64,000 bases of DNA, from the NCBI RefSeq assembly GCF_000214415.1, contig NC_015562.1, positions 620,001 to 684,000 of the forward strand, given 5' to 3'. The position numbers and the translations under genes are program-made. This document shows, piece after piece, positions 8,783 through 16,887 of the stretch. The DNA comes from Methanotorris igneus Kol 5 (GTDB taxonomy: Archaea > AGJL01 > Methanococci > Methanococcales > Methanococcaceae). The notes beneath the pieces are model-generated. The model saw nothing but the letters and a program-made list of their open reading frames with translations. It was not told the DNA's origin and did no database searches. How positions within the stretch are numbered: the stretch's first letter is position 1; every line of letters starts with the position of its first letter.

Positions 8783-9057
8783 ACCAATAATGACGATATA
8801 TCGTTTTTCATATTATTTTTCGAACAAAAATTGATTATGGTGAGAGTATTCTCAAAATTAAAAAATTTTGTTTTGTTTAATGGATTATGTGTATCCTTAC
8901 ACCACCTAATAACCGTAGATTTAGAAATTTTAATACCTTTCTCAACATCTATCTTTTTAACTATTTGAGAATAACTAATATTCTGTTTTCTGAGTGATTT
9001 AATGTAATCTATAAGTTCTAATATCTCATTTTGGGAAAGTTCCTTAATATTAAGCAT
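8641..9057 (-). pseudogene. Helix-turn-helix protein remnant, possibly N-terminus of a LAGLIDADG-type endonuclease
   Basis: From an ATG at 9057 the first ~60 codons form a clear DNA-binding helix-turn-helix of the resolvase-like sort ('ISYSQIVKKID', 'ISKSTVIRWCKD', 'HNPLNK'). Similar N-termini occur on methanococcal homing-endonuclease-like proteins. The remaining codons run antisense over the 3' end of the ATPase gene and look like noise, so the protein appears truncated. The identification is tentative. Confidence 0.4.
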
Positions 9058-9165
9058 AATTATCAACAAAAATTTTTCAATAACAAAAAATATATAACAA
9101 ATATATAACAATTGATATAAAAGTATCTGTTTGCTTTGCAATAATAGATAACATCAAAAGGTGAG

Positions 9166-9729
9166 ATTATAAATAAAAAAGACATCATTGAGTGGGTAGT
9201 ATTTTTACTCGTTCTTTTTTTAGTTTGGAGCCATGTAAATGTTGTTGTGTCTAATAGTATGTATCCAATTATGGAAAGAGGGGATTTGGTAGTTGTGGAG
9301 AATGCACATTTTGAATTTGACCCAAATAATTTAAATGTTGGAGATATTGTTGTTTATAATGCCCACTGGCCTCTATACCAATACAATGAAGTTAAAGGAT
9401 ATATAAGTGTGGATAATAAATCATTTTTTGTATTTGAGGGGGATAAAACAAAACCCGTCATTCATAGAATTATTGAAAAGTTGAATATTGATAATAAAAC
9501 TTACTATGTTGTAAAGGGAGACAACAACCCAACTTACGACCCCGAATTAGTTTCTCCATCACAAATAAGGCAAAAAGTTGTAACAATTAATGGAAAACCT
9601 CTTGTTATACCATATATTGGCTACTTGTCAATATGGTTAAAGAGCCATGTTTATTTGGTGATAATATTACTAATAATACTGTATCTTTACGACCACTTCC
9701 GTGCAAAAAATGAAGGGGAGAAAGAATGA
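9166..9729 (+). CDS. Signal peptidase I, archaeal (SipW-like) type, with non-standard start codon
   Basis: Cleaves signal peptides at the outer face of the membrane. The catalytic Ser lies in 'SNSMYP' (codon at 9256), the His that replaces the bacterial Lys in 'PVIHRI', and the Asp in 'VKGDNNPTYD'. A GTG at 9247 would leave only three residues before the catalytic region and no membrane anchor. The frame extends upstream through a hydrophobic helix 'WVVFLLVLFLVW' to ATT/ATA codons at 9166/9169, just after GGTGA at 9160-9164, so the true start is probably one of these. A second helix is near the C-terminus ('VYLVIILLIILYL'). The next gene overlaps by 4 bases. Confidence 0.75.
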   Translation: MINKKDIIEWVVFLLVLFLVWSHVNVVVSNSMYPIMERGDLVVVENAHFEFDPNNLNVGDIVVYNAHWPLYQYNEVKGYISVDNKSFFVFEGDKTKPVIHRIIEKLNIDNKTYYVVKGDNNPTYDPELVSPSQIRQKVVTINGKPLVIPYIGYLSIWLKSHVYLVIILLIILYLYDHFRAKNEGEKE

Positions 9730-10337
9730 TGAAGAAGTTTATTATATTTGGAATAATGTGTTTATTAGTTTCCTCATGCTTATGCATAGAGCAAAGAAAT
9801 AATTATAAAATTAGCAATGATGACTTATTAAAATACTCGAAAACATTAAAAACAGAGATTAATGGAGTTTCCGTTGAGATTCCATTGAGATGCACAATAA
9901 ATGATGCAATGAAAACAAAACTTGTTAATACATCAGATAAAGAGATAAAAGAATACTACTTAACAAAACCAATTATCTATTTGGAATATAACTTGTCCCT
10001 GTCCCAAAAAGATGGTGGAGTTTCCATAATGGATTTGGTAGGTAAGTTGATTTGGTTGAATAACTTTTATCCACACAAAATGGTAATTCCAATAAATGTA
10101 TCGGAGAACATAACTGCAAAAGTCATTTTGAATAATAAGGAGGGTTATACTACATTCACACCTTCTGAAATTGAGATGATAAAAAATAGCAATAAAACCA
10201 TGATTATAAAAGTAATAAAAACCAACAACAACGCAACTATAACAAAAATAAAAAACACTTTTATAATTGAAGGAAATTCCCTATATGCATTGGACATGGC
10301 AGAGAGTAGGTTTATCATTGCTATTTGCAACAACTAA
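9726..10337 (+). CDS. Secreted protein of unknown function with signal peptide
   Basis: 203 residues. The N-terminus 'MMKKFIIFGIMCLLVSSCLC' is a signal peptide with Cys residues at the possible cleavage site, so the protein may be exported or lipid-anchored. The remainder is hydrophilic, with Asn-rich stretches and several N-x-S/T sites. It overlaps the signal peptidase gene by ATGA, so the two are translationally coupled and may form a processing pair. I do not recognise the family. Confidence 0.6.
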   Translation: MMKKFIIFGIMCLLVSSCLCIEQRNNYKISNDDLLKYSKTLKTEINGVSVEIPLRCTINDAMKTKLVNTSDKEIKEYYLTKPIIYLEYNLSLSQKDGGVSIMDLVGKLIWLNNFYPHKMVIPINVSENITAKVILNNKEGYTTFTPSEIEMIKNSNKTMIIKVIKTNNNATITKIKNTFIIEGNSLYALDMAESRFIIAICNN

Positions 10338-10449
10338 CTTTTTATTTTTAATGCTTTTTTTATACTTTTATTACTTAATAATGAAAGTTAGTATGTTACT
10401 AATTATATACGTTATTTTTTGTTTTTTATTAATTTTAAAGGTGATTTTT

Positions 10450-10983
10450 ATGCAAAAGAAGAGTTTAAAACGAATGACTCTGATATTGTATAATTCCTAT
10501 GACAAAAATAGGTGGCATGAAGCACATAAGAGAGCAATTGCAAGGGCTGCCCCCATCTGTTATGCATTTGATTGTAATCTTGCGATTATGGAGTTCCCAT
10601 GTAAAAAAGAAGATATTTTATCAATAGAAACAACAATTGGAAATTCTGGGGAATACTTGCATAAGTTAATTGAAAAAAATAGGTTTTTGATTATTGATAA
10701 ATATCTACCTCAGTTGGGCATACCAATAGTAGCAACATCAAAACCAGACAAAAAGAAGGCAATAACACCAATGGATGTTGTTAATTTGCTAACAAAAAAG
10801 CCATGTGGCATTTTAGTGGGGCTTGGAAGACATGGATTACCAAAAGATATTGTAAAGATGGGGGAGTATCACTTAGACATTACTGGAAAAGGAGTTTCCC
10901 TTGAAACTTGCACTGCAATAGCGACCATTCCAGCAGTAATCTCAACTTATATAAATGCCAAATTTGGCTATCAACAACAATAA
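10450..10983 (+). CDS. DUF531-like conserved archaeal protein
   Basis: About 177 residues beginning 'MQKKSLKRMTLILYNSYD'. The segments 'NRWHEAHKRAIARAAPICYAF' and 'CGILVGLGRHGLPKD' match my memory of the methanogen-specific DUF531 family; function unknown, probably cytoplasmic. The ATG at 10450 is chosen because GGTGAT lies just upstream at 10440-10445; the longer frame from 10381 would add an unexpected hydrophobic segment. Confidence 0.7.
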   Translation: MQKKSLKRMTLILYNSYDKNRWHEAHKRAIARAAPICYAFDCNLAIMEFPCKKEDILSIETTIGNSGEYLHKLIEKNRFLIIDKYLPQLGIPIVATSKPDKKKAITPMDVVNLLTKKPCGILVGLGRHGLPKDIVKMGEYHLDITGKGVSLETCTAIATIPAVISTYINAKFGYQQQ

Positions 10984-11104
10984 TAGTGACATTAGCCTAA
11001 CTATAAGCTATTTTGTAATTTGCTGACTATTAAATTAATTTCGAGTATTTTTAAGTTCCTAAATTATTAATGATAAATAATGACAAATAATTGCAAATAA
11101 TAAA

Positions 11105-11113
11105 GTTTATATA
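11105..11113 (+). promoter_or_regulatory. Promoter of the ATP synthase operon
   Basis: TTTATATA (11106-11113) preceded by purine-rich AAAG (a BRE-like context) lies about 50 bases upstream of the first gene. Transcription would start near 11135. The first gene has a strong ribosome binding site GGAGGT at 11149-11154. Confidence 0.6.
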
Positions 11114-11160
11114 TGAATTGAATTTGAATAATCTATCAATTTTCAAAAGGAGGTATCCTT

Positions 11161-11469
11161 GTGATTGCCGTAGATGCTATTAAACAAATAAAGCAGGTAG
11201 AAGAAGACGCAATAAAAGAGATAGAGGATGCTAAAAAGAGAGCAGAAGAGATAAAATTAGAAGCGATAGAAAAAGGTAAAGAGTTAATTAAGAAAGCAGA
11301 AGAAGAAGCTCAAGCAAAAGTTGAAGAACTCATCAAAAATGCAGAAGAAGATGCTAAAAAAGAAGCAGAAGAAATCATTTCAAAAGCTAAGGCAGATATT
11401 AAAGATATAGTTTCAGTTGCAAAGGTTAAGGTATTATCCCTCAAATTAGAAGAAATCATTGAATTTTAA
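11161..11469 (+). CDS. ahaH: A-type ATP synthase subunit H (peripheral stalk)
   Basis: A 102-residue, almost wholly charged, heptad-patterned coiled coil ('[11 protein letters not shown]', '[10 protein letters not shown]') as expected for subunit H, which pairs with subunit E to form the peripheral stalk. Starts with GTG, 6 bases after GGAGGT. First gene of the H-I-K-E-C-F-A-B-D operon. Confidence 0.9.
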   Translation: MIAVDAIKQIKQVEEDAIKEIEDAKKRAEEIKLEAIEKGKELIKKAEEEAQAKVEELIKNAEEDAKKEAEEIISKAKADIKDIVSVAKVKVLSLKLEEIIEF

Positions 11470-11547
11470 ATTGTTTATTATGTTATAGTGGTGGATCTAC
11501 AAAGCCCTATCCTAAAAGTTTCGTTTAAAATTTTAAAGGTGGTTTTA

Positions 11548-13605
11548 GTGAGACCCGCAAGAATGAACAAAATAAGAGCGGTGATTTTAGATGAAAAGAT
11601 GGATAGTGTTATAAGGAATCTTCATGAAAGTGGATTAGTAGAACTTTATGACATGAGTGCAAAACTTGAGAGTCCAGAGTGGAGGGCATTCTTAGCTCCA
11701 GCAACGTCAGCAGAGTACACAAGACAAATAGCAACATTGATGATAAAGATTGGGAGAATCATTGACTTATTCAAAAGTGTAAAAGAAGAAGAAAAAACCA
11801 GTATTAAAGAATTGTTGAACCCACAACCTCCAAAGAAGAAGAAAATGTCATTCTCATCAGCAGAGGAAGCAATTTCCTATGCAGAGAAAGTTTTGAGTGA
11901 TGTTGATAGGGAGGTTAGTGAACCTTCAGCAAAATTGACAAAATTGGAAAACAGGAAGAACGAATTGAACTTGTTAAAAGAACAAGTAAAATACTTACAG
12001 GACTTTGATGTTGATTTGAAATGTCTTGGAGTTGGTGAGTTTGTATATATTGTATCTGGATTAATCTCAAAAGATAAATTAAGTGAATTAGAAAAATCCT
12101 TAGATGATGTTACAGATGGATACTGTGAAATTGTTAAGGGCAATGTTGTTGTAAGTGAAAATGAAGAAAAAGTTCCAGTAATTATTGCAGTGTTAAAAGA
12201 GTATATGGACAATGTTGGGGCAGAGTTAAGAAAACTTGGGTTTGAAAGGTTTGAAATAAGCAATGTTGAAGGAACACCAAAAGAACTTCTCTCAAAAATT
12301 AATCAAGAACTCAACAACATTACAAGTGAAATAGAAAACATCACCAGTCAATTAAGAAAACTTGCTGAAAAATGGGAAGAAGAATTACTTGCAGTTTATG
12401 AGGTATTGGAAATTGAGAAAGAAAGAGGGGATGCATACTCCTTATGTGGAAGAACAGAAAGAACTTATGTTCTTGAAGCATGGGTACCTCAAAAGTATGC
12501 TGAGAAGGCAAAGGAAATTATCGAAAATGCAGCAGATGGATATGCATTTGTTGAAATTGCAGAACCAGATGAACCAGAAGAGAAGATACCTGTTTTATTA
12601 GACAATCCAAAACCAATAAAGCCATTTGAAATACTTACAGAAATGTTCGCTCCACCAAAATACAATGAAGTTGACCCAACATTGTTAATTGTCCCAGGAT
12701 TCTTGATGTTTTATGGTATAATGCTTACAGATGCTGTATATGGTTTCTTATTAACATTGGTTGGATTGTTCTTATGGAAAAAAATGGGTAAAGTTAGCGA
12801 AGGAGCTTACAATTTAGGTTACATATTAACATTGGCAGGTATCGCAACAGTCATCGCTGGTTTGGTAACTGGAGGTTACTTAGGGGACTTCTTATATCAG
12901 TTCCTTGGATTTGACGTATACAAATCAGGTTTGGCATTAGTAAACCCATTGGGAGAGAGTGCATACATAAGTGAAGCAAACCCATTGTTCAAGATGGGTA
13001 ATATAACAGTCAACAATGGTCCAATGGCAATATTGATATTCTCCATAGTTGTTGGTATATTGCATTTGTTCATTGGATTGCTCGTTGGATTCCTTGAAAA
13101 CATCAAAAGAGGAAACAAAAAAGATGCAATATTAAACCAAGGACTTTGGTTGTTCTTGATATTGGCTATTGTAGTTGGAGTTGCAATAGGCAATCTAACC
13201 ATCATTGGAGCAGCTGTTGTATTGGTAATATTGGTATGTATGGCAAAAGGATTTATGAATGGAGGAATAATGGACGCTCTCCTTGGAGCAATGGATATAA
13301 CAGGATTCTTGGGTAACGTCCTCTCTTACGCAAGGCTTCTGGCGTTGTGTCTTGCTACTGGTGGTTTAGCAATGGCTGTTAACATTATGGCAAAACTTCT
13401 CTGGGATAGTGTCCCAGCAGTTGGTATAATATTGGCAATATTGATGCTATTATTAGGACACACATTCAACTTCGTAATGAACGGTTTAGGTTCCTTCATC
13501 CACTCACTGAGGTTGCACTACGTAGAGTTCTTTGGTCAGTTCTATGAAGGTGGAGGTAAGAAATTCACGCCATTTAAGGCAAAGAGGGAGTTTACCACTC
13601 CATAA
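11548..13605 (+). CDS. atpI: A-type ATP synthase subunit I (a), membrane stator
   Basis: About 685 residues. The N-terminal ~370 residues form the cytoplasmic stalk-binding arm with coiled coils. The C-terminal half has about eight membrane helices and carries the ion half-channels, including 'GFLMFYGIMLTDAVYG' and the helix 'SYARLLALCLATGG' with the essential Arg that faces the K-ring. An upstream start would add 20 residues, but GTG at 11548 is chosen because AAAGGTGG lies at the right distance (11535-11542) and yields the expected 'RPARMNKIR' start. Confidence 0.95.
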   Translation: MRPARMNKIRAVILDEKMDSVIRNLHESGLVELYDMSAKLESPEWRAFLAPATSAEYTRQIATLMIKIGRIIDLFKSVKEEEKTSIKELLNPQPPKKKKMSFSSAEEAISYAEKVLSDVDREVSEPSAKLTKLENRKNELNLLKEQVKYLQDFDVDLKCLGVGEFVYIVSGLISKDKLSELEKSLDDVTDGYCEIVKGNVVVSENEEKVPVIIAVLKEYMDNVGAELRKLGFERFEISNVEGTPKELLSKINQELNNITSEIENITSQLRKLAEKWEEELLAVYEVLEIEKERGDAYSLCGRTERTYVLEAWVPQKYAEKAKEIIENAADGYAFVEIAEPDEPEEKIPVLLDNPKPIKPFEILTEMFAPPKYNEVDPTLLIVPGFLMFYGIMLTDAVYGFLLTLVGLFLWKKMGKVSEGAYNLGYILTLAGIATVIAGLVTGGYLGDFLYQFLGFDVYKSGLALVNPLGESAYISEANPLFKMGNITVNNGPMAILIFSIVVGILHLFIGLLVGFLENIKRGNKKDAILNQGLWLFLILAIVVGVAIGNLTIIGAAVVLVILVCMAKGFMNGGIMDALLGAMDITGFLGNVLSYARLLALCLATGGLAMAVNIMAKLLWDSVPAVGIILAILMLLLGHTFNFVMNGLGSFIHSLRLHYVEFFGQFYEGGGKKFTPFKAKREFTTP

Positions 13606-13622
13606 TCAAACTTTAAATATCT

Positions 13623-13700
13623 AAATGAAACCTTTAAAAAAGGTTTCATCCAAATCGGATGCACTACCTCGCTTCGCTCGGTAGTGCCTCTCATCTAATA
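13623..13700 (+). repeat. Paired hairpins between atpI and atpK (ATGAAA...TTTCAT family)
   Basis: Two palindromes in tandem: GAAACCTTT/AAAGGTTTC at 13627-13649 and GCACTACCTCGC/GCTCGGTAGTGC at ~13660-13688. The first arm pair matches the ends of the palindrome clusters at 16365-16459 and 29605-29784. They could terminate or attenuate transcripts inside the operon and so set subunit ratios; that is inference. Confidence 0.6.
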
Positions 13701-13746
13701 TCTTTAATCCAAAAATTTATTCAACTAAAAAATTGAGGTGATAAGA

Positions 13747-14415
13747 ATGGTATTTGAGAATCCATTAATCTTAGGGGCAATTGGAGCAGGTTTAGCAGTT
13801 GGTATTGCTGGTTTAGGTTCTGGTATTGGTGCAGGTATAACTGGAGCAAGTGGTGCAGGTGTTGTTGCAGAAGACCCAAATAAATTCGGTACCGCTATAG
13901 TCTTCCAAGCACTTCCACAGACACAAGGTTTGTATGGATTCTTAGTTGCAATCTTAATATTGTTCGTCTTTACTAGTGCTCCTGCATGGGCAATGCTCGC
14001 AGCTGGTATAGGTACAGGATTAGCTGGACTCTCAGCTATTGGGCAGGGAATTGCATCAGCAGCAGGTTTGGGAGCAGTTGCTGAAGACGACAGCATCTTT
14101 GGTAAGGCAATGGTCTTCTCAGTCCTTCCAGAGACACAGGCAATTTATGGTTTATTAGTCGCAATCTTGTTATTAGTTGGAGTCTTCAGTGGTCCTGGAG
14201 TACAAGAAATTGCTGCACTTGGTGCTGGTTTGGCAGTTGGTTTCGCAGGTCTCTCTGGTATTGGGCAGGGTATTACTGCTGCTGGAGCTATTGGTGCAAC
14301 AGCAAGAGACCCAGATGCTATGGGTAAAGGGCTTGTTTTAGCAGTTATGCCAGAGACATTCGCAATCTTTGGTTTGTTGATCGCAATCTTAATCATGCTT
14401 GGAATAATGTTCTAA
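13747..14415 (+). CDS. atpK: A-type ATP synthase subunit K (c), triplicated proteolipid
   Basis: About 222 residues made of three tandem helical hairpins, each with the Gly-rich 'GxGxxxAGL' first helix and a second helix bearing the ion-binding site. The site reads 'LPQTQGLYG' in hairpin 1 but 'LPETQAIYG' and 'MPETFAIFG' in hairpins 2 and 3, so only two of three carry the carboxylate. The same pattern is known from M. jannaschii. GAGGTGA upstream selects ATG 13747 over GTG 13738. Confidence 0.95.
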   Translation: MVFENPLILGAIGAGLAVGIAGLGSGIGAGITGASGAGVVAEDPNKFGTAIVFQALPQTQGLYGFLVAILILFVFTSAPAWAMLAAGIGTGLAGLSAIGQGIASAAGLGAVAEDDSIFGKAMVFSVLPETQAIYGLLVAILLLVGVFSGPGVQEIAALGAGLAVGFAGLSGIGQGITAAGAIGATARDPDAMGKGLVLAVMPETFAIFGLLIAILIMLGIMF

Positions 14416-14514
14416 ATTAACTCTTAAATGATAGGGATAAAGGTTTTCAAATATTCAAATAAATTCTTTAAATTTCCTTTAAATTTTTTCAATTAAACAT
14501 TTTTAGGTGAAAGG

Positions 14515-15126
14515 ATGGGTGTAGAAAAAATCACATCCAAAATTTTGGATGATGCAAAAAAGAAGGCGGATGAAATAATTAAAAAAGCAGAAGAGGAAGC
14601 AAACGTTATTTTAAAGAATGCAGAGGAAGAAGCTGAAAAAAGAAAAAATGCAATATTGAAGAAGGGAGAAAAAGAAGCAGAAATGACAAGAAACAGAATA
14701 ATTGCAGAGGCTAAATTAACAGCAAAAAGAATGATCTTAGAAGAAAAAGAGAACATTATAAAAGCGGCAATAGATAAATTGAGAGAAGATTTAGTAAAAC
14801 TCCCAGAAAAACCAGAATACAAGGAAATATTAGCAAAAATGATTAAAAATGGGGCTATTTCTCTTGGTGGAGGAGAGTTAATTGTCCAATTAAATGAAAG
14901 AGATATGGGATTAGTTGAGGACGAAGTTCTTTGGAAGTTAGAAAAAGAGATAGAAGAATCTACAGGAAGGGTTACTATATTGAAGAAAGGAGAACCTGTA
15001 AAAATCATTGGTGGATGTATAATAAGCACAGCAGACGGATCAAAGATTTTAAACAACAGTTTGGAGGCAGTATTCGAGAGAGACATGGAAAATATAAGAG
15101 CAAAAGTTACAGAGATATTATTCTAA
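14515..15126 (+). CDS. atpE: A-type ATP synthase subunit E (peripheral stalk)
   Basis: 203 residues: a long N-terminal coiled coil ('[18 protein letters not shown]') that pairs with subunit H, then a globular C-terminal domain ('GGELIVQLNERD', 'GGCIISTADG') that contacts the A3B3 head. The ATG is preceded by GGTGAAAGG. Separated from atpK by ~100 bases without a clear signal. Confidence 0.93.
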   Translation: MGVEKITSKILDDAKKKADEIIKKAEEEANVILKNAEEEAEKRKNAILKKGEKEAEMTRNRIIAEAKLTAKRMILEEKENIIKAAIDKLREDLVKLPEKPEYKEILAKMIKNGAISLGGGELIVQLNERDMGLVEDEVLWKLEKEIEESTGRVTILKKGEPVKIIGGCIISTADGSKILNNSLEAVFERDMENIRAKVTEILF

Positions 15127-15147
15127 GGTGGTATAATGCATAGAAAA

Positions 15148-15185
15148 GTATTTGCATGCAGCCACAAGGCTGCCTCCGGAGTTGA
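15148..15185 (+). other. Short hairpin upstream of atpC
   Basis: GCAGCC-ACAA-GGCTGC (about 15158-15173) lies ~25 bases before the atpC start and just after the atpE stop. It is GC-rich against its surroundings and could be a processing or attenuation site; no more can be said. Confidence 0.35.
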
Positions 15186-15197
15186 GGGGTGGTTCCA

Positions 15198-16364
15198 ATG
15201 GATATAACGGCGATAGCCCAATTTATGAATATGCCCTTTGATACATTTATGATACTGTTAATATTGGCGAGCATTGTTATATTTTTGGTTATAATTGTAT
15301 ACATATTGAAGTATGTCATTGATTTAGCTCCATTTGCATACACCAACGCGAGAATTAGAAGTATGGAAGCAAGGTTATTGAGTGAAGATAAGTTAAACGA
15401 ATTAATTGAAGCTGGAGGAATAAATGAATTGATTGGATTTTTAGATGACACTGAATATGGGCCATACATTAGCGAAGTGATGAATGAATTAAATGACCCG
15501 ATTGCAATTGAAAAGGCATTAAATATGCATCTTGCAGATGTTTATCAAACATTATCAAATATCTCCCCAGATGAAGCAAAGAAAACATTAAACTTATTGG
15601 CAAAAAAATTTGACATAAAAAACATAAAGACATTATTGAGAGCAAAATTCGTTGGTTTAAATGAGGAAGAAACATTTAAATTGCTCATACCTTTAGGAAC
15701 CATCCCCGTTAATAAGTTAAGGGAGTTAAGTGAAACAAAAAGTGTAGATGAGGTAGTAAGTGGTTTAGAAGGCACAGAATATGCTCCTGTATTGAGTGAG
15801 GCATTGGCAAAATTCGAGCAAACAGGAAACTTGTTGCCACTTGAATTGGCATTGGATAAATATTTACTTGAAAAATTGTGGAAAACAGTTGGCATTGAAG
15901 GTAAAGAAAAAGATCTCTTCAAAGAATTTGTTGGAAGAATGGTCGATATTGAAAGTATAAAGGTAATATTAAGAGGAAAAGCTGACAAATTGCCATCAGA
16001 CGTGCTCTCAGAGTATCTTGTAAACATTGGATATGAACTTGCACCTTGGAAGTTGAAAGAATTGGCTGATGCTGATAGTATTGAAGGTGTTGTAAGTTCA
16101 TTGGAAGGAACAGTATATGCTCAAATATTAGCAGATGCAATGGAAGAATACGAAAAAACAAAATCAGTCTATGCATTTGAAAAAGCACTTGACAAATATC
16201 TTGTTGAATTAGGTAAAAAGTTATCATTAAGAAAACCATTTGGAGTAGGACCAATCATTGGATTCATTACTGCAAAAGAGTTGGAAATTAGAAACTTGAA
16301 GATAATAATAAAAGGAAAACTTGAGAATCTTCCACCAAACCAAATAAGAACATTAATTGCCTAA
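15198..16364 (+). CDS. atpC: A-type ATP synthase subunit C (d), central stalk-rotor coupling
   Basis: About 388 residues with an N-terminal hydrophobic segment 'MILLILASIVIFLVIIVYIL' and then three related helical repeats (each with 'LEGTEYAPVL'/'LEGTVYAQIL'/'LDDTEYGPYI'), as expected for the funnel-shaped subunit joining the stalk to the K-ring. The N-terminal membrane-like segment is an archaeal methanococcal feature as far as I can tell. ATG 15198 follows GAGGGGTGG. The last 44 bases are duplicated at 16460-16503 beyond a palindrome cluster. Confidence 0.93.
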   Translation: MDITAIAQFMNMPFDTFMILLILASIVIFLVIIVYILKYVIDLAPFAYTNARIRSMEARLLSEDKLNELIEAGGINELIGFLDDTEYGPYISEVMNELNDPIAIEKALNMHLADVYQTLSNISPDEAKKTLNLLAKKFDIKNIKTLLRAKFVGLNEEETFKLLIPLGTIPVNKLRELSETKSVDEVVSGLEGTEYAPVLSEALAKFEQTGNLLPLELALDKYLLEKLWKTVGIEGKEKDLFKEFVGRMVDIESIKVILRGKADKLPSDVLSEYLVNIGYELAPWKLKELADADSIEGVVSSLEGTVYAQILADAMEEYEKTKSVYAFEKALDKYLVELGKKLSLRKPFGVGPIIGFITAKELEIRNLKIIIKGKLENLPPNQIRTLIA

Positions 16365-16503
16365 TTGAAGCGAAGTACCCTATCCTGTTTGGATGAAATC
16401 GAACCGTAAGGTTCGAGCTGCAAAACCGAAGGTTTTGCTTAACCTTTTTAAAGGTTTCATTGAGAATCTTCCACCAAACCAAATTAGGGCTCTAATTGCA
16501 TAA
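16365..16503 (+). repeat. Palindrome cluster plus 44-bp duplicate of the atpC 3' end
   Basis: 16395-16459 holds ATGAAA, then TCGAACC/GGTTCGA, CAAAACC/GGTTTTG and AACCTTT/AAAGGTT palindromes, closing with TTTCAT. Bases 16460-16503 repeat 16321-16364 with six differences; translated, both read E-N-L-P-P-N-Q-I-R-x-L-I-A-stop, with only Thr to Ala changed. The upstream copy is in frame with the gene. Confidence 0.8.
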
Positions 16504-16550
16504 ATTTCTTAAATATTCCCTCATAGTAAAAAATTATAAAAGTGATGAAA

Positions 16551-16850
16551 ATGAAAATTGGTGTTGTTGGAGATAGAGATACTGCCATTGGATTTAGATT
16601 GGCAGGTTTAGTTGATGTTTATGAAGTTAATAATAAAGAAGAAGCCGCAAAGGCAATAAAAGAACTCGCTGAAAGGGAAGATATCGGATTAATAATAACA
16701 ACTGAAAGAATTGGTGAAGAGATTAGGGATGTTATCAATTCAGTAGAAAAAGTTGTTGTGGAAATTCCAGATAAGAACGGTCCAATCGTTAGAGAGCACG
16801 ACCCAATAAGAACCCTTGTAAGAAAAGCAGTTGGTGTAGATATGAAATAA
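16551..16850 (+). CDS. atpF: A-type ATP synthase subunit F (central stalk)
   Basis: A 99-residue protein with a CheY-like alternating fold: 'KIGVVGDRDTAIGFRLAG' at the start and 'DIGLIITTERIGEEIRD' in the middle, the family signature. Rotor subunit contacting D and A3B3. ATG 16551 fits the weak AGTGAT ribosome binding site better than the two upstream starts. Confidence 0.93.
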   Translation: MKIGVVGDRDTAIGFRLAGLVDVYEVNNKEEAAKAIKELAEREDIGLIITTERIGEEIRDVINSVEKVVVEIPDKNGPIVREHDPIRTLVRKAVGVDMK

Positions 16851-16887
16851 AAATAAAAAGTAAAAATTGTTTGGCTGAGGTGAAAAT

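Noticed and set aside
9247-9729. Signal peptidase start at GTG 9247
   Set aside because: It would leave only three residues before the catalytic Ser and remove the membrane anchor that the upstream in-frame sequence encodes.
10381-10449. Upstream extension of the DUF531-like gene with a membrane helix
   Set aside because: GGTGAT sits immediately before ATG 10450, and the protein is otherwise soluble in character.
13725-14396. Long minus-strand open frames opposite atpK
   Set aside because: They mirror the Ala/Gly-rich codons of the proteolipid gene and have no ribosome binding site or family features.
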